NCBI GenBank assembly: GCA_963662175.1
Contig: OY759221.1
Coordinates: 24,725,027-24,789,026 of the forward strand
Length of the DNA stretch: 64,000 nucleotides
From: Aradus depressus
Lineage: Eukaryota; Arthropoda; Insecta; Hemiptera; Aradidae
Reading direction: 5' to 3'
In this document: positions 21,286 through 31,145 of the stretch, piece after piece
Layout: each line of letters opens with the position of its first letter
How positions within the stretch are numbered: position 1 is the first letter of the stretch
Notes under the pieces: generated by a model
What the model saw: only the letters and a program-made list of their open reading frames with translations
The model's database searches: none
What the model was told of the DNA's origin: nothing
Translations under genes and position numbers: made by a program

Positions 21286-21399
21286 TCGATTAATCGATTA
21301 TTTAACTAACAATTAATTGTTGTATCGATTAATTAGTAAAACATAATAATTGTCATTAATCGATGTTTTGTTGGTCGATACCCATCCCTAACAATATTT

Positions 21400-21835
21400 A
21401 ATCTTACTATTTGAAATGTCCGGGTTAAAACCGTATCTAACTGTACCGCTTCACAACATACGTGTCATTATGTAGTTTAATGTAACCCATATGTTACGTC
21501 GAACTTACAGGAAGCATTTATTTATTTTTTTTAGCTTCCTCTAACCCAACTGAAGGAAGTAACCTTTGAGTAAAAACGTATTACTGTTTACTATTTCTTG
21601 TTTTGAACCTACAGGATGCCGCAAATTTTCTAATTTTTTTTTTGCAGTATGATAAAAATATTCATATGTATATTATCATCGAGGACCAAAACGCAGGACC
21701 TCGTTTCGGCATTTCTAGGTGATTAATGCTAATAACAAAAATATAATAATAATAATATTTATTTCCGTTGGACCATAATATGGTAATAGGATTTATCATG
21801 AAAGTGTATATGTTATACTGTTTTTTTTAGTTAAC
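21400..21835. other. AT-rich spacer
   Basis: Nothing recognised. Confidence 0.4.
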
Positions 21836-21955
21836 CCCCCTCCCCCCCCCCCCCCCCTCCCCTCTACTGATTCCTCGCTTCTCTTCGTTCGATTTCAAAT
21901 TAATATGTGTCGTCCTTCCAGGATTTTAAATTTATATATGAAATTTCGTAAGTGG
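21836..21955. repeat. Poly(C) tract and FB1 fragment
   Basis: A C run at about 21836-21860, followed by FB1 arm text (CTCTTCGTTCGATTTCAAAT, GTGTCGTCCTTCCAGGATTT). Confidence 0.6.
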
Positions 21956-21969
21956 TGTGTGTGCTTACT

Positions 21970-22165
21970 AAGCTCATCCAGATCGCGAGTTAGAAATCAG
22001 GATGACGCTCCCAGATAAAGTATTGAGCACGCTGTCCTTCGGATGGGATGTTAAGCGATGGTCCCTAGCCTGTACGATTTAAGGTATTCGTTGAAGACCT
22101 CTTACTCTAGGTCAATAAAGATTTAGGGTAGACAAAATTTAGGACTTCCATATTATTATGGGATA
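21970..22165 (+). repeat. SINE-1 fragment
   Basis: Body only (TGTCCTTCGGATGGGATGTT, AAGCGATGGTCCCTAGCCTG, ATTTAGGGTAGACAAAATTT). Head strongly degraded. Confidence 0.7.
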
Positions 22166-22335
22166 TTACTAATATCGGTCATGTCTGTGTCCCGCCCTCT
22201 TATCCCCACTTTTCCATTGTTCGATTTGGCTGACATTCTATGTCGTCCTTAGGGGATATACGTGTACAATTTTGGGTCGACACATTGATTACATCAGTAG
22301 TTATCAAGTTCCCTCAGACACATACTCACAGAGAC
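22166..22335. repeat. FB1 fragment
   Basis: One arm unit (CCCACTTTTCCATTG, CGATTTGGCTGACATTC, GGGTCGACACATTGATTACA). Confidence 0.55.
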
Positions 22336-22544
22336 GACATTTTTTTCCCCATTTTTTGAATCAGGGTGTCGGCAAAAGGTAATAACTCATATACAAATAT
22401 TTGCCTGATTAACTTCCTCCCTCTATGCCTTGTATAACTTTATATAACTGTATATATATATATTTTTTATATTCTCTATTTTTAATATTTACTGTCGGTA
22501 TATTATCATAATTAAATGTTATGTTCGTAAGATACGTACATTGT

Positions 22545-22722
22545 ACGTATATACCCTGCTCAGGTTGTATATACCCTGCTCAGGTTGTATATTCTGCTCA
22601 GGTTGTATATACGCTGCTCAGGTTGTATACGCTGCTCAGGTTGTACATCCTGATCAGGTTGTATACCCTGCTCAGGTTGTATATACCCTGTTCTGGTTGT
22701 ATACCCTGCTCAGGTTGTATCT
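22545..22722. repeat. 17-20 bp minisatellite
   Basis: About nine units of the type GTATATACCCTGCTCAGGTT with length variants. Two overlapping open frames on the plus strand are artefacts of the repeat. Confidence 0.9.
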
Positions 22723-22985
22723 GCCATCCGCTGTATCTCACTTCCCCTGACACAATATCCACGCTTCTCTGGATAATACTCCGTTAATTAGTTCCGTTAT
22801 CAGACCGTCTTCAGGCTGTACGGAGCCCCCTCCCCGTCCTATTATGAACGGAATTTTAATTTTCTTAACTCTTTACAAGACGTGACTTCTGTCATCCTTA
22901 CTCCAGCCTGGCTACCCCAGTAAAAAAAAAAAAAAAGGGGGGGACTCATGGATAAATGGATAATACCAAATCGGTTGTTTATTTC
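22723..22985. other. Unassigned spacer
   Basis: Contains a poly(A)/poly(G) tract near 22922-22945. Nothing else recognised. Confidence 0.35.
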
Positions 22986-22989
22986 TGAG

Positions 22990-23075
22990 ATAGAGCTAAA
23001 ATTTAGTTGATGAATGTTGATTAATTCGCTTTGAGGAAGTACCTACATTTACCGATGACTTATTACGAAAAATAT
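22990..23075. repeat. FB1 right end, diverged
   Basis: TTGATTAATTCGCTTTGAGG, AAGTACCTAC and a terminal TTTACCGATGACTT match the FB1 right end loosely. Confidence 0.5.
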
Positions 23076-23136
23076 TAGAAAAACTTTCTAATTATATAGA
23101 ACCTTGGTAGACTTAGGATTTACTGTCTGATATTGA

Positions 23137-23436
23137 TTATTCGTTACAAATGTGTTTTTGGTTGAACATAGCATGAAATAATGGTAAGAAAATAGAACTG
23201 GGACGACAAAGCCCTGTTAAGTAGAAGAAAAAGAGATGTGATGGTTTTTCAAGTGGTTGTATCCACCGTTGATTGGTTGGTTTCTTTAAAGAGGTCCTTG
23301 GAAAAGAGCAGCTAAAACGAAGCGCCTCCGGCTTCGTTCCTTTGGGAATTTCTATCTGGGAGATAAGTACAAAGAAAGCAACAGATGAAAAGAGTGTGCC
23401 ACTATCAGACCCTTCCATCAAAATTTCGACCACCAT
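23137..23436 (-). CDS. Unassigned 99-codon ORF
   Basis: The longest frame here outside recognised repeats (starts MVVEILMEGSDSG, includes PKGTKPEALRFSC). It lies between FB1 ends. No domain, signal peptide or splice context was recognised. It may be chance or the remains of an unknown element. Confidence 0.15.
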   Translation of the reverse strand: MVVEILMEGSDSGTLFSSVAFFVLISQIEIPKGTKPEALRFSCSFPRTSLKKPTNQRWIQPLEKPSHLFFFYLTGLCRPSSIFLPLFHAMFNQKHICNE

Positions 23437-24249
23437 CTTGAAATAATATGACGCTCATAAATTAATTTAAAAAAAAAAACAGTGTGATATACGTTAGTAT
23501 AAAGGATGTTATTGGTAAGAAATTTTATGTTGTTTTTATGCCGGAATTTCATGTTTTCCGACCATTAAATTTCAAAAATCGAAAAAATTTCGGTGAATCA
23601 AGTGAATGTACTTCTCGAAACGAATTACCTTAGTTTTCACCCTCCCTGTAACATCATCTATCGTTTTGGCTAAAAATCAATAGTTGACCTATACAGGGAC
23701 TTGTATATAGGTATATACAATACTTCGGCAGTTATTGGGGTATTTGTATTAAGCCTCCCAATCAATCGTCCCCTTCTCTTCGGTCGATTTGGCTAAAAAT
23801 CAGGGTGCCATCCTACTGAAGTTCTGGATACATATATAAAATGTTTTGTCGATATATTCATTCTATCGTTAGTTATCGTGTGAATAGAAAGAAATATTTT
23901 CTTTCCACAGCAATATAAAGTATAGGGGAAGTTATGAAATCGGAATTTCGATTCGAAGTTTTCAACGTAAATTCAAGTTTTTAGTTACAAAAATTTTAAA
24001 AAAAAAAAAATTGTTTGTCTATGTCTTGTGCACGATAACTCCTGATAGAATGAATATATCGTCACGAAATTTTATATACCTATGTGTCCAGAACTCTTTA
24101 AGGACGACACCTATTAATCAATATTCAGGGGAATCAGAGGGGCTCAACCCAAACATCTCAATAACTTTCGATTTAATGAATGTATCAACATGAAATATTA
24201 TATTTAAATTCAATACTAATTTTCTTAAATTAATTTTATTGAAGCCTGA

Positions 24250-24620
24250 TTTTTTTTTTTTTTTTTTTTTTTTTTCTTTTTTTCGGCAGGAGGGGGGAAT
24301 GCCAATTACGCACATCCGGGGGAAGATAGCCCTGGATAGTGTGGGACTCGAGCCGTGGCCCTCATACCCACTAAAACCCCCCTCCTTCGACGATCCTGAT
24401 TCCCTTCCGCGGAACAGACTGCCTGTAATTACTTCGCAGAAGGGAGGAAGGGTGGCTGGTAACGCCCCTTCTTCTACTTATAGCCGCTAACGTTGTTCCT
24501 TGTCAGCCCTCTCTTGGAGGGCCACTCACCCATGCTGCAAATTCGCAGCCCTCATCCCACGACTCCTGGGAGCGCTTGCAAGCCTGATCTAGATTTCCTC
24601 CTCTTTCATAATCTTGATTT
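24250..24620 (-). pseudogene. LINE 3' end, minus strand
   Basis: Read on the minus strand, a short frame at 24503-24620 includes QESWDEGCEFAAWV and ends at a stop. A 3' UTR with GGCTCGAGTCCCACAC follows, then a long poly(A) (the T run at 24251-24282). The W-D-E-x-C-x-F-A spacing resembles LINE ORF2 C-termini. The rest of the ORF is lost. Confidence 0.5.
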
Positions 24621-24935
24621 TTATATTATTTTATCTTCTATATATTTATTTAGATACATCTATTTTCGTATGATTTCTTCATAATGAAGCTGTTAATTTA
24701 ATTATTTTTGTATTATTTTTTCACTTATTTCATCATCATTTAATTTATTTTAATTTTATTGTATTTTCTTATTTAGTTATGTTCGTTTTGTTCTGGTTTC
24801 TATCCACTGTAGCACTTTTATCTCATTACTCATATTTTATTTTATTTGTATTTGTTGCTCTGTTCAGTGACTTTCATGTATTTATTCTTAGGGGATCTCG
24901 GTCCCAGAATAAAATTTATTTTCATTTCATTTCAA
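24620..24935 (+). repeat. Retroelement 3' end with TTTCA tail, copy 1
   Basis: An AT-rich stretch ends in GGGGATCTCGGTCCCAGAAT, then AAAATTTATTTT and a CATTTC-type tail. The same end occurs in reverse at 58800-59105, so it is a true repeat terminus. Confidence 0.6.
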
Positions 24936-25180
24936 AATTACATAACGATGGCATCTATTAATGTTCCGTGAAATTGGTCGAAGGAAAGGGGACCAGAGAA
25001 GAGGTGGTCGACTTAAATACCATAATAACTGCCGATGTTGTGAATGTATCGATAATTTAGTATGAGGATTCAGAAGTAATTGAGTTTTAATCCCAATTGC
25101 CTTTTGGCTTTGGAGGGAGAACGAACATTTATTTCGTTCTGGGGAAGTACGTATCCAGTGATTCATCGACAACTTTTTTT

Positions 25181-25714
25181 GACGTGAAAACGTCTATTGG
25201 CTCGTTAAGCACAGTGATAGCCGGTCAAACGTTCTTGTGTTACAAAATACCGTCAGATTTCAATCGATAATTACTACGAGACTAATAATGCGATAACAAC
25301 GGTTGAGGTCACAATGGATAGAGCATGTCTGTACGTGTTTGTTGTGCAGTGTTTGTTTTGCCTGTAACGTTATCGGGCTAGTGTGGGCGCCGGCGGATGA
25401 TAGTTGCGAATTAGCGTTGTGTAAAATTAGAAATTAGTGTAGCGTGATAACGCGTTTAGATAGGACGTTGATTCGGGAGTCATTGTAAAGAGCTTGAGGA
25501 GCACTACTATGACTAAAAGTGAAACAATAAAAATATTCGCCAAAATATATGTAAAAATCGGTATTAAATTGAAAATTGCAAAAAAACGCAAATTAGAGGA
25601 AAGCTCGCATCAAAAGAAATTTAAAAAACCTAAAAATTCTAGTGTCGAGCAAATGCAAGAGTTACGGCAGCATCGAAAAGAAAATGAAAAATGATTTTAT
25701 CCCGACGTTTTCAC
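25181..25714 (+). mobile_element. Element with GACGTGAAAACGTC terminus
   Basis: Begins with the self-complementary GACGTGAAAACGTC and ends near 25710 with GACGTTTTCACGGG, an inverted match of about 12 bp. It is GC-richer than its surroundings. It holds a Lys-rich frame (25494-25694, MTKSETIKIFAKIY with a charged tail) that I cannot assign. Class unknown. Confidence 0.4.
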
Positions 25715-25759
25715 GGGAAATCTACGGCGTGGACCTTAACTACCCTTAATGTTTTTATT

Positions 25760-25870
25760 TATTTTTTTTTCATTTTTGGAATTAAGATGTTGAAAAACTT
25801 AACATCAAATTTTTGACAGATTACATAACGTTCTCTATACTTCGTATTTCTGCGGAAGTAATCTTTAGTG
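25760..25870. repeat. FB1 centre fragment
   Basis: TTGACAGATTACATAACGTT, CTATACTTCG and TGCGGAAG match the reversed FB1 centre. Confidence 0.5.
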
Positions 25871-25874
25871 ATGG

Positions 25875-26260
25875 GTTTCTAACTTCCCGCATTGCGGGTT
25901 TGTAGTTCGCCGGTGTACTCTACTGGCTGACAGATTATGGGTGAAGGACTCGCCTGGCTGGGCTGACAGCTGGTTCAAGTTGTGTCCTAACTCGGCTGAT
26001 CCTGACAATTAATCTAATGCAGCCTTGCACTACCTTAATCATAGGTGTCTATACTAACACATTCCACTCTGTATCTGTATGCACTCTATACGTTTATGTG
26101 TTTGTCAATTGCAATCAGCTTTTCTCGTTGAACGATTACCATTTCCATAAAAGTACAGATAAATTTACGGTTGATGGATTTTTTCTTCTTTTGGTTCAAA
26201 TAGTGATGAGAATTACGTGATTACCAGTCATTCTAACCACATATAACCAAGATCATTTTA
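25875..26260. other. Unassigned spacer
   Basis: Nothing recognised. Confidence 0.35.
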
Positions 26261-26264
26261 CATT

Positions 26265-26620
26265 TACAGAATACGAAGTGTAGGGGAAGTTACGTAATTG
26301 GTCAAAATGTTGATGTTACTTTTTCATAGGAATTTCATCTATTCCGATCCCCTGATTCCGAAAATTATAAAATATTTCCTGTATTTCTGTGTATTTCTGG
26401 GTCGACTTAAAATTTTATATGTGTATTCAGTACCATATAAAGGATATATTTTGATTTTCAGCCAAATCGCTCAAAGGAAAGAGGAGAATTAGGGATGGGG
26501 CTTACACAAGAACTCTAACAATTGCCGATGTAATCAATATATCACCAAGAAATTGTGTATAAATCTAAAATCACATAACGACACATGTAAATTTTCAGCT
26601 AAATCCTGAAACACACACAG
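26265..26620. repeat. FB1 centre and right arm
   Basis: GAAGTGTAGGGGAAGTTACG, TAATTGGTCA, then GCCAAATCGCTCAAAGGAAA and TTGCCGATGTAATCAATATA. Confidence 0.65.
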
Positions 26621-26629
26621 CCAGAAGTA

Positions 26630-26805
26630 ACATAAGCTTGAGCACTCCGTCCTTCGGATGGAGCGTTGTTCCTGAGCCTGTGCTATGTCAGATATTTGTT
26701 AAGGGCGCACAATTTATGACTCTCTCATTAGAGTCGAGTTTAACTCCACCAGAGAGACCTTTGGTAGTAGGCGATTAGCCCGGGCATGAGTCAAAATAAC
26801 AAATA
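26630..26805 (+). repeat. SINE-1 3' part
   Basis: Body from CTCCGTCCTTCGGATGG to GCCCGGGCATGAGTC, with small deletions. Head missing. Confidence 0.7.
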
Positions 26806-26809
26806 ACAA

Positions 26810-27240
26810 TAAACAAACAAATCTTTTAATTAAAATAATGCCAAATAGATGGAGTATAACAAGCCACTGATGAGATAGGAAGACTGAAGTTTAATGATTC
26901 AGGAAACCGTTCCCCTTCCAGACTTGTCCGGATATTATGGCGTCTTACAGTTATTGATGATGTAGTGAAATCTTAGTCATTTTAGCTCAATCAACGATGA
27001 AAAATTGAATTAATTCTACAAATTTTAATGAAACTTTTTAATTGGTTTTTCCTAAAATCCGATCCCACTTCTTCTAAATTCGCTCGATAGAATACGCGTA
27101 TCTATTCGCGAGAGTCAGCATATCATTCTTTATTATACTAGTCACGAAAGTTATTTGTCCTTATGACCTAATTGTGCTCCGACTTTGAATTTTGCTTGTT
27201 TTGTGTGAATAAGTCATGACAACGATCATATGTGAGTATA
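26810..27240. other. Unassigned spacer
   Basis: Nothing recognised. Confidence 0.35.
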
Positions 27241-27485
27241 GATTAGGGTAGATTTTACGACTCATGTCTGGGCTTTAACTACGAGGTCATATCGCCTACT
27301 ACCACAGAGCTCTTTCTGGTGGACATGAGCCCGACTCTACTGTAAGAGTCCTAAATTTTAAGGACTGCGTGCTCAAGTTTATTTTACCTCCCAGATAAAA
27401 TAAACTAAGGGCCTCGGTCGGGTTTCGAACCCACGATCTTGAGCTCAGAAGACAAGTACGCATACCACTGAGCTACCGGCGCCCT
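27241..27485 (-). mobile_element. SINE-1 with internal deletion
   Basis: Antisense copy keeping tail side, hairpin and full head (GGGTTTCGAACCCACGATC, GAGCTACCGGCGCCCTC). About 100 bp of the central body is missing. A TSD is not clear. Confidence 0.8.
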
Positions 27486-27746
27486 CCAGTATCAAGTTGG
27501 AAGATGACTCTCCGGATATCACCCTACTAAAGTATTCGCTTAACTTGCAGGCTACTATTAAAGTCTTCTCTACATTTTAGAGGAAATTATGTAATCTATC
27601 AGATATTTGATATTGAGTTCAGAAATTCGAGATCGAGTTTTCATTGGAATTTTATTTTTTCCAAAATTCCTGGATTCAAAATATTAAAAAATTATATCCG
27701 ACTATTTCCTTTGAACGGAGTAACTCCCAATACAATGAATGTATCG

Positions 27747-27878
27747 GCACCATGGCACCGGGAGAGAGTTTTATCTATGAAATAAAATTCTCCCTCGGAC
27801 GGGATTCGAACCCGGGCCCGCTGCTGATTCCATGCAACGAATGCCTTAAGTTCTAGCCCGCACGGCCAATACGGCCCA
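27747..27878 (-). repeat. SINE-2, antisense copy
   Basis: Head at the right (TAGCCCGCACGGCCAATACG) with B box GGATTCGAACCCGGG. On the sense strand the hairpin GGGAGAATTTTATTTC ... ATAAAACTCTCTCCC follows the head. Same family as 20079-20260. Confidence 0.75.
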
Positions 27879-27939
27879 AAACCCCTAATAACTCCGGTTG
27901 TGATGTACCGACATGAAGTTTTACATTTAAATTTTAAAA

Positions 27940-28248
27940 GTCCTACACAAAGACCTGAACATTCCTTATGTCCAAGACCTAATCCAACTCCGCTTCAAGA
28001 AATTCCATTCCAAGTTGAATACCCATCCCAATCCTGTTGCTCAGCGCATGTCCTCTCAGTCCCATCCTGACAACCCTCCACGCCGCTTAAGACGACGCTG
28101 GCCTTGCGATCTACTTTGAATAAATAACGAGACTGTCTAAGGGAGTGTCAGCACTGGCTGGCTTCTCCCATCAATTGAACATTTTTATTTCCTGTTCACT
28201 TCTACCCATTGTATATTTTGTACAGATTGTAGAATAAAAAAAAAAACA
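27940..28248 (+). mobile_element. Jockey-like LINE, 5'-truncated 3' end
   Basis: The last 58 codons of ORF2 (27943-28119) read LHKDLNIPYVQDLIQLRFKK and end RRLRRRWPCDLL with a TGA stop. A 3' UTR of about 110 bp follows, with a GAATAAA-like end and a poly(A) run (28237-28247). 5' truncation with intact stop, UTR and poly(A) is typical of target-primed reverse transcription. It lies inside FB1, with FB1 text resuming directly after the A run. Confidence 0.85.
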
Positions 28249-28500
28249 TATGGACGACACCTATTAATTTTCAGCGGAATCAGAGAAAGAAAGTTTAGAA
28301 GAAGGGGGCTCGACTCAAGAACCTTAATAATTACCGATTTAATGAATGTATCGACACAACATTTTGATTACATTGATAATATTGATTTTTTTTCCCAAAC
28401 TCATGCTGGGGAAGTGATTCACCGACAATACTTTTTGGTGCGGGTGAGGCGGGAAAGTTACATGTTTCGTGACCTCTCCCGCTCAAAATACGACTCTTTT

Positions 28501-28956
28501 AATATGAAGATGGCTGATGTAGTGAGAAGTGATTATTTCACAGGATGTCAAATATAAAATAGTCTGACCTCTCACAGATTTTTTTTATTGGTAGTAATAG
28601 CTAGCCGGCTTTCGAGGTTTCCCTCATCATCAGGCAGTCTGATAAAAAATTAAAAATTTTGAATAGAACTAAATAATATAATAAAAATAAATAAATAACA
28701 ATCTAAAACATTAACAATTTAAAATTTCATGGATGGGGACAGACGAGTTATCCCTGTCCCCATCCATGAAATTTTAAATTGTTAATGTTTTAGATTGTTA
28801 TTTATTTATTTTTATTATATTATTTAGTTCTATTCAAAATTTTTAATTTTTTATCAGACTGCCTGATGATGAGGGAAACCTCGAAAGCCGGCTAGCTATT
28901 ACTACCAATAAAAATCTGTGAGAGGTCAGACTATCTTATATTTGACATCCTGTGAA
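28501..28956 (+). mobile_element. Foldback element C with hammerhead-like core
   Basis: Long palindrome with arms of about 200 bp (from TTTCACAGGATGTC near 28536 to its mirror near 28956) around a short loop near 28741-28754. The 12-bp TSD ACGACTCTTTTA lies at 28490-28501 and 28957-28968. The right arm has CTGATGA (28863-28869), T, stem GAGG/CCTC with GAAA loop, GAAA (28883-28886), then GCCGGC and TA. The left arm has the mirror (TCATCAG 28627-28633). Stem I is short, about 2 bp. No coding region. Confidence 0.7.
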
Positions 28957-28968
28957 ACGACTCTTTTA

Positions 28969-29470
28969 CGACAAACCAAATCTGGAAAAATGTATCTCAC
29001 TATTATTCAAGTCATATTTGACTTAGTTCAAGAAAATAGGGCAAATTCATTTTGTTCAACTTTTCACTTAACACCTCATGGAAGTGACAGCAGGACTCAT
29101 TCTGAAAGACTTTTCAAAACTTCACTTCAAAGCCTTCCCCTGGCCTCTTTTGACGACTCTCACTCAAAAGTGAGTTACTGGTCCTCGACGAAGACTTACT
29201 TAATCATGTCAAAAGGTTACTTTGAAAGCGGGCCTCAGGTAATGAACTAGTTCCTACGTAAAGGTGTTTCCATTAAGTCTCACGTTCAACAAACTTTAAA
29301 ACGATTTTAAACTCCTTCACTCTTGTTCATGATTACAACTAATCTCTGGGCAGATGTTGACGGCATCATGAACCGTCTTTTGTACGTCCAACCGGAAGTC
29401 TATTATTAATAATAATAATTTTAAAACAAAGAATACTTATTAGCATATGTCAAGAAAATGTATTTATTAA
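28969..29470. other. Unassigned spacer
   Basis: A 110-codon plus frame (28918-29250) begins inside foldback C and has no recognisable domain. Nothing else recognised. Confidence 0.3.
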
Positions 29471-29472
29471 AA

Positions 29473-29867
29473 TCATATATATAAAGCTGAAAATGTCTGT
29501 GCGTTGTACCGCTATAACTCACGAACGGCTTGATGGATTTGATTAATTTTTTTTTAAATTTGTTCGTCATCGTCTGTGGAAGGTTATAGACGTATTAGTA
29601 CCTCAATATCTGGTCCATCCCAGCATCCACCCACGCAATCTTTATAACTCGAAAACCATTGCAACGATTAATGAGAAATCTTTTTGAATAAATTAGTTTT
29701 AGCTCCAAAGCTAGCGTTACTACAGTTGAAGGACTATAAGCCTTATTCCGTATGAATAATTGAAAATTATAACATCATGAATGTACTGTCGAGGAACTGA
29801 ATAGCCTTATAGGAGATATTGGGAGAAAAGTCAAAGTTCCCCGGGCAACGCCGGGTATTACTGCTAG
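29473..29867 (+). mobile_element. Helitron-like non-autonomous element 1
   Basis: Starts TCATATATATAAAGCTGAAA and ends TACTGCTAG. A GC-rich hairpin (CCCGG...CCGGG) lies about 12 nt before the end. Host A precedes it and T follows, as expected for Helitrons. The interior phrase CGCTATAACTCACGAACGGC is shared with 35.6 and 50.0 kb. No Rep/helicase. Confidence 0.85.
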
Positions 29868-29958
29868 TAGCTTATAAATTAGACACATAAACAGATATTA
29901 ACTCTTAAGGTTGGACATACATGTTATTAGTAGAAACAATAACAATAAAAAAAATTGT

Positions 29959-30163
29959 GATGTGGCCATTACACTTACCACGCTTACAGATAACTCTCTT
30001 TCCCCCCTCTCCAAATTATTTCATTCTGGCATTACTGGGTATAAGAATGTCTACTCTCAAGATAACGCTGTTCAAAGAGACAAAATGAAATGATTTCCAG
30101 AAGAGGAAGAGAGAGAGATCTGTAGGCGTGGTTGGTATAAGAAAATCCTGTAATGGCCACGTC
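29959..30163. mobile_element. TGTGGCC MITE, complete
   Basis: Inverted ends GATGTGGCCATTACA on the left and TGTAATGGCCACGTC on the right, with ACCACGC/GCGTGGT inside. The pyrimidine-rich left arm pairs with the purine-rich right arm. REP-X follows directly. Confidence 0.7.
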
Positions 30164-30164
30164 A

Positions 30165-30810
30165 TTTATTTTTCTTAATTTTTATAATTTTTCAAGCAAA
30201 ACTACCAATACATAATCCATACATTAAAGTTCGTTTCTTGAGTTATGATTTACTTAGATATAATATTCCTTATAGACATTTAGTTTACATTTTTCGGGGC
30301 GCCATAACTTTTGTCGTATTGATCCTATCTCAAATTTGAGGACTTATTAGCGATTGGAAATTTTATAAGGAACAATTTTAATAGGAATTAATTGATTATA
30401 AGATTAACCGTTTTGAGGGGTAAATCAAGGAAACGGCCTGAAAGTATGTGTTTCAAAACTACTTTTCGATGGTTTTCGGCATGCATCTCGAAAACCGGAC
30501 GATCTGTAAAAAATCATATTTCGTATAATTTTGTATTTCAATATTCCCTACAACTATTACTCGAAAAGATGTTTGGTTAGGTCATAAAATTAATATGTAT
30601 CTTGTAAAATGTAGTCCCGGAAGAAAGTGGTCTCAATTTTGTGTAAGCTACAATCGTTTTTGTGGTAGAGAGCTCACAACTTTCAATCACACACACACAC
30701 GCACAGACAGACCGTCGCGAAAATGATCAAAACGTATTCAGGGGACCTTGAAACGTGAAAATCAGTTGAAACATCGATCTCAGATTTTCGCACGATTACA
30801 ATACTTAATA
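30165..30810 (+). repeat. REP-X, copy 2
   Basis: Best preserved copy. Includes GGCGCCATAACTTTTGTCGT, CCGTTTTGAGGGGTAAATCA, GGTTTTCGGCATGCATCTCG and TTCAGGGGACCTTGAAACGT. It contains a CA repeat. No coding capacity seen. Confidence 0.55.
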
Positions 30811-30904
30811 CAAAAGAAATTAATAAAATAAAATGGATAAATAAATACTCGAAAATACATGAGTACAAAAATAATAATACTAATAAATCCAGCTGGTTTG
30901 AAAC

Positions 30905-31060
30905 CCGGCCGATTGTCCCGAGCCTGTACGATGTCAAGTACTCGTTAATGACCCCTACCCCAGATGAATAAAAATTAGGGGTGGGCAAAATTTAGGACTG
31001 CCATAGTACAGTCGAGCTTATGTCCAACAAAGCGACGAAAAAAGCGCTTTTATTGATTTT
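30905..31060 (+). repeat. SINE-1 fragment
   Basis: Body from TTGTCCCGAGCCTGTACGAT to AGCGCTTTTATTG. Head reduced to GAAACCCGGCCG. Confidence 0.7.
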
Positions 31061-31061
31061 T

Positions 31062-31125
31062 AGGCCAAATGATCGATTGGTTTTGAAGGGAGAGCGATTG
31101 GCTAATTCGTGCTATGTTTTTGCTT
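31062..31125. repeat. FB1 right-end fragment
   Basis: AGGCCAAATGATCGATTGGT, TTTGAAGGGAGAGCGATTGG and AATTCGTGCT. Confidence 0.6.
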
Positions 31126-31145
31126 TAATTTTTTAAATTAATTTT

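Larger units (their letters stand above)
20272..21390 (+). mobile_element. Non-autonomous hAT element with BED exon and nested SINE
   Basis: Ends are TAGGGACGGGTATCGATTAA on the left and TCGATACCCATCCCTA on the right. The exact 8-bp TSD ACAATATT lies at 20264-20271 and 21391-21398, diagnostic of hAT. Subterminal regions are dense in ATTAATCG motifs. The interior keeps only the BED-finger exon; the catalytic core is lost. A 5'-truncated SINE-1 sits inside. Confidence 0.9.
23588..25180. repeat. FB1 copy with nested retroelement pieces
   Basis: Left end near 23588 (GGTGAATCAAGTGAATGTAC). Left-arm units (GTCGATTTGGCTAAAAATCA) run to 23860, the centre (GTATAGGGGAAGTTATGAAA) is near 23918, and the right arm from 24020 ends GATTCATCGACAACTTTTTT at about 25175. 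Retroelement sequence occupies about 24233-24935. Confidence 0.75.
27560..28440. repeat. FB1 copy with two retro-insertions
   Basis: The FB1 centre (27590-27745) is followed by SINE-2, more right-arm text (TAATAACTCCGGTTGTGATG), a LINE end, and the FB1 right end (GACGACACCTATTAATTTTC, ATTACCGATTTAATGAATG, CTGGGGAAGTGATTCACCGAC). Confidence 0.7.

Noticed and set aside
22521..22787. Two plus-strand ORFs over the CCTGCTCAGGTT repeat
   Set aside because: Artefacts of a short tandem repeat; unit lengths vary, so the frames are not conserved.
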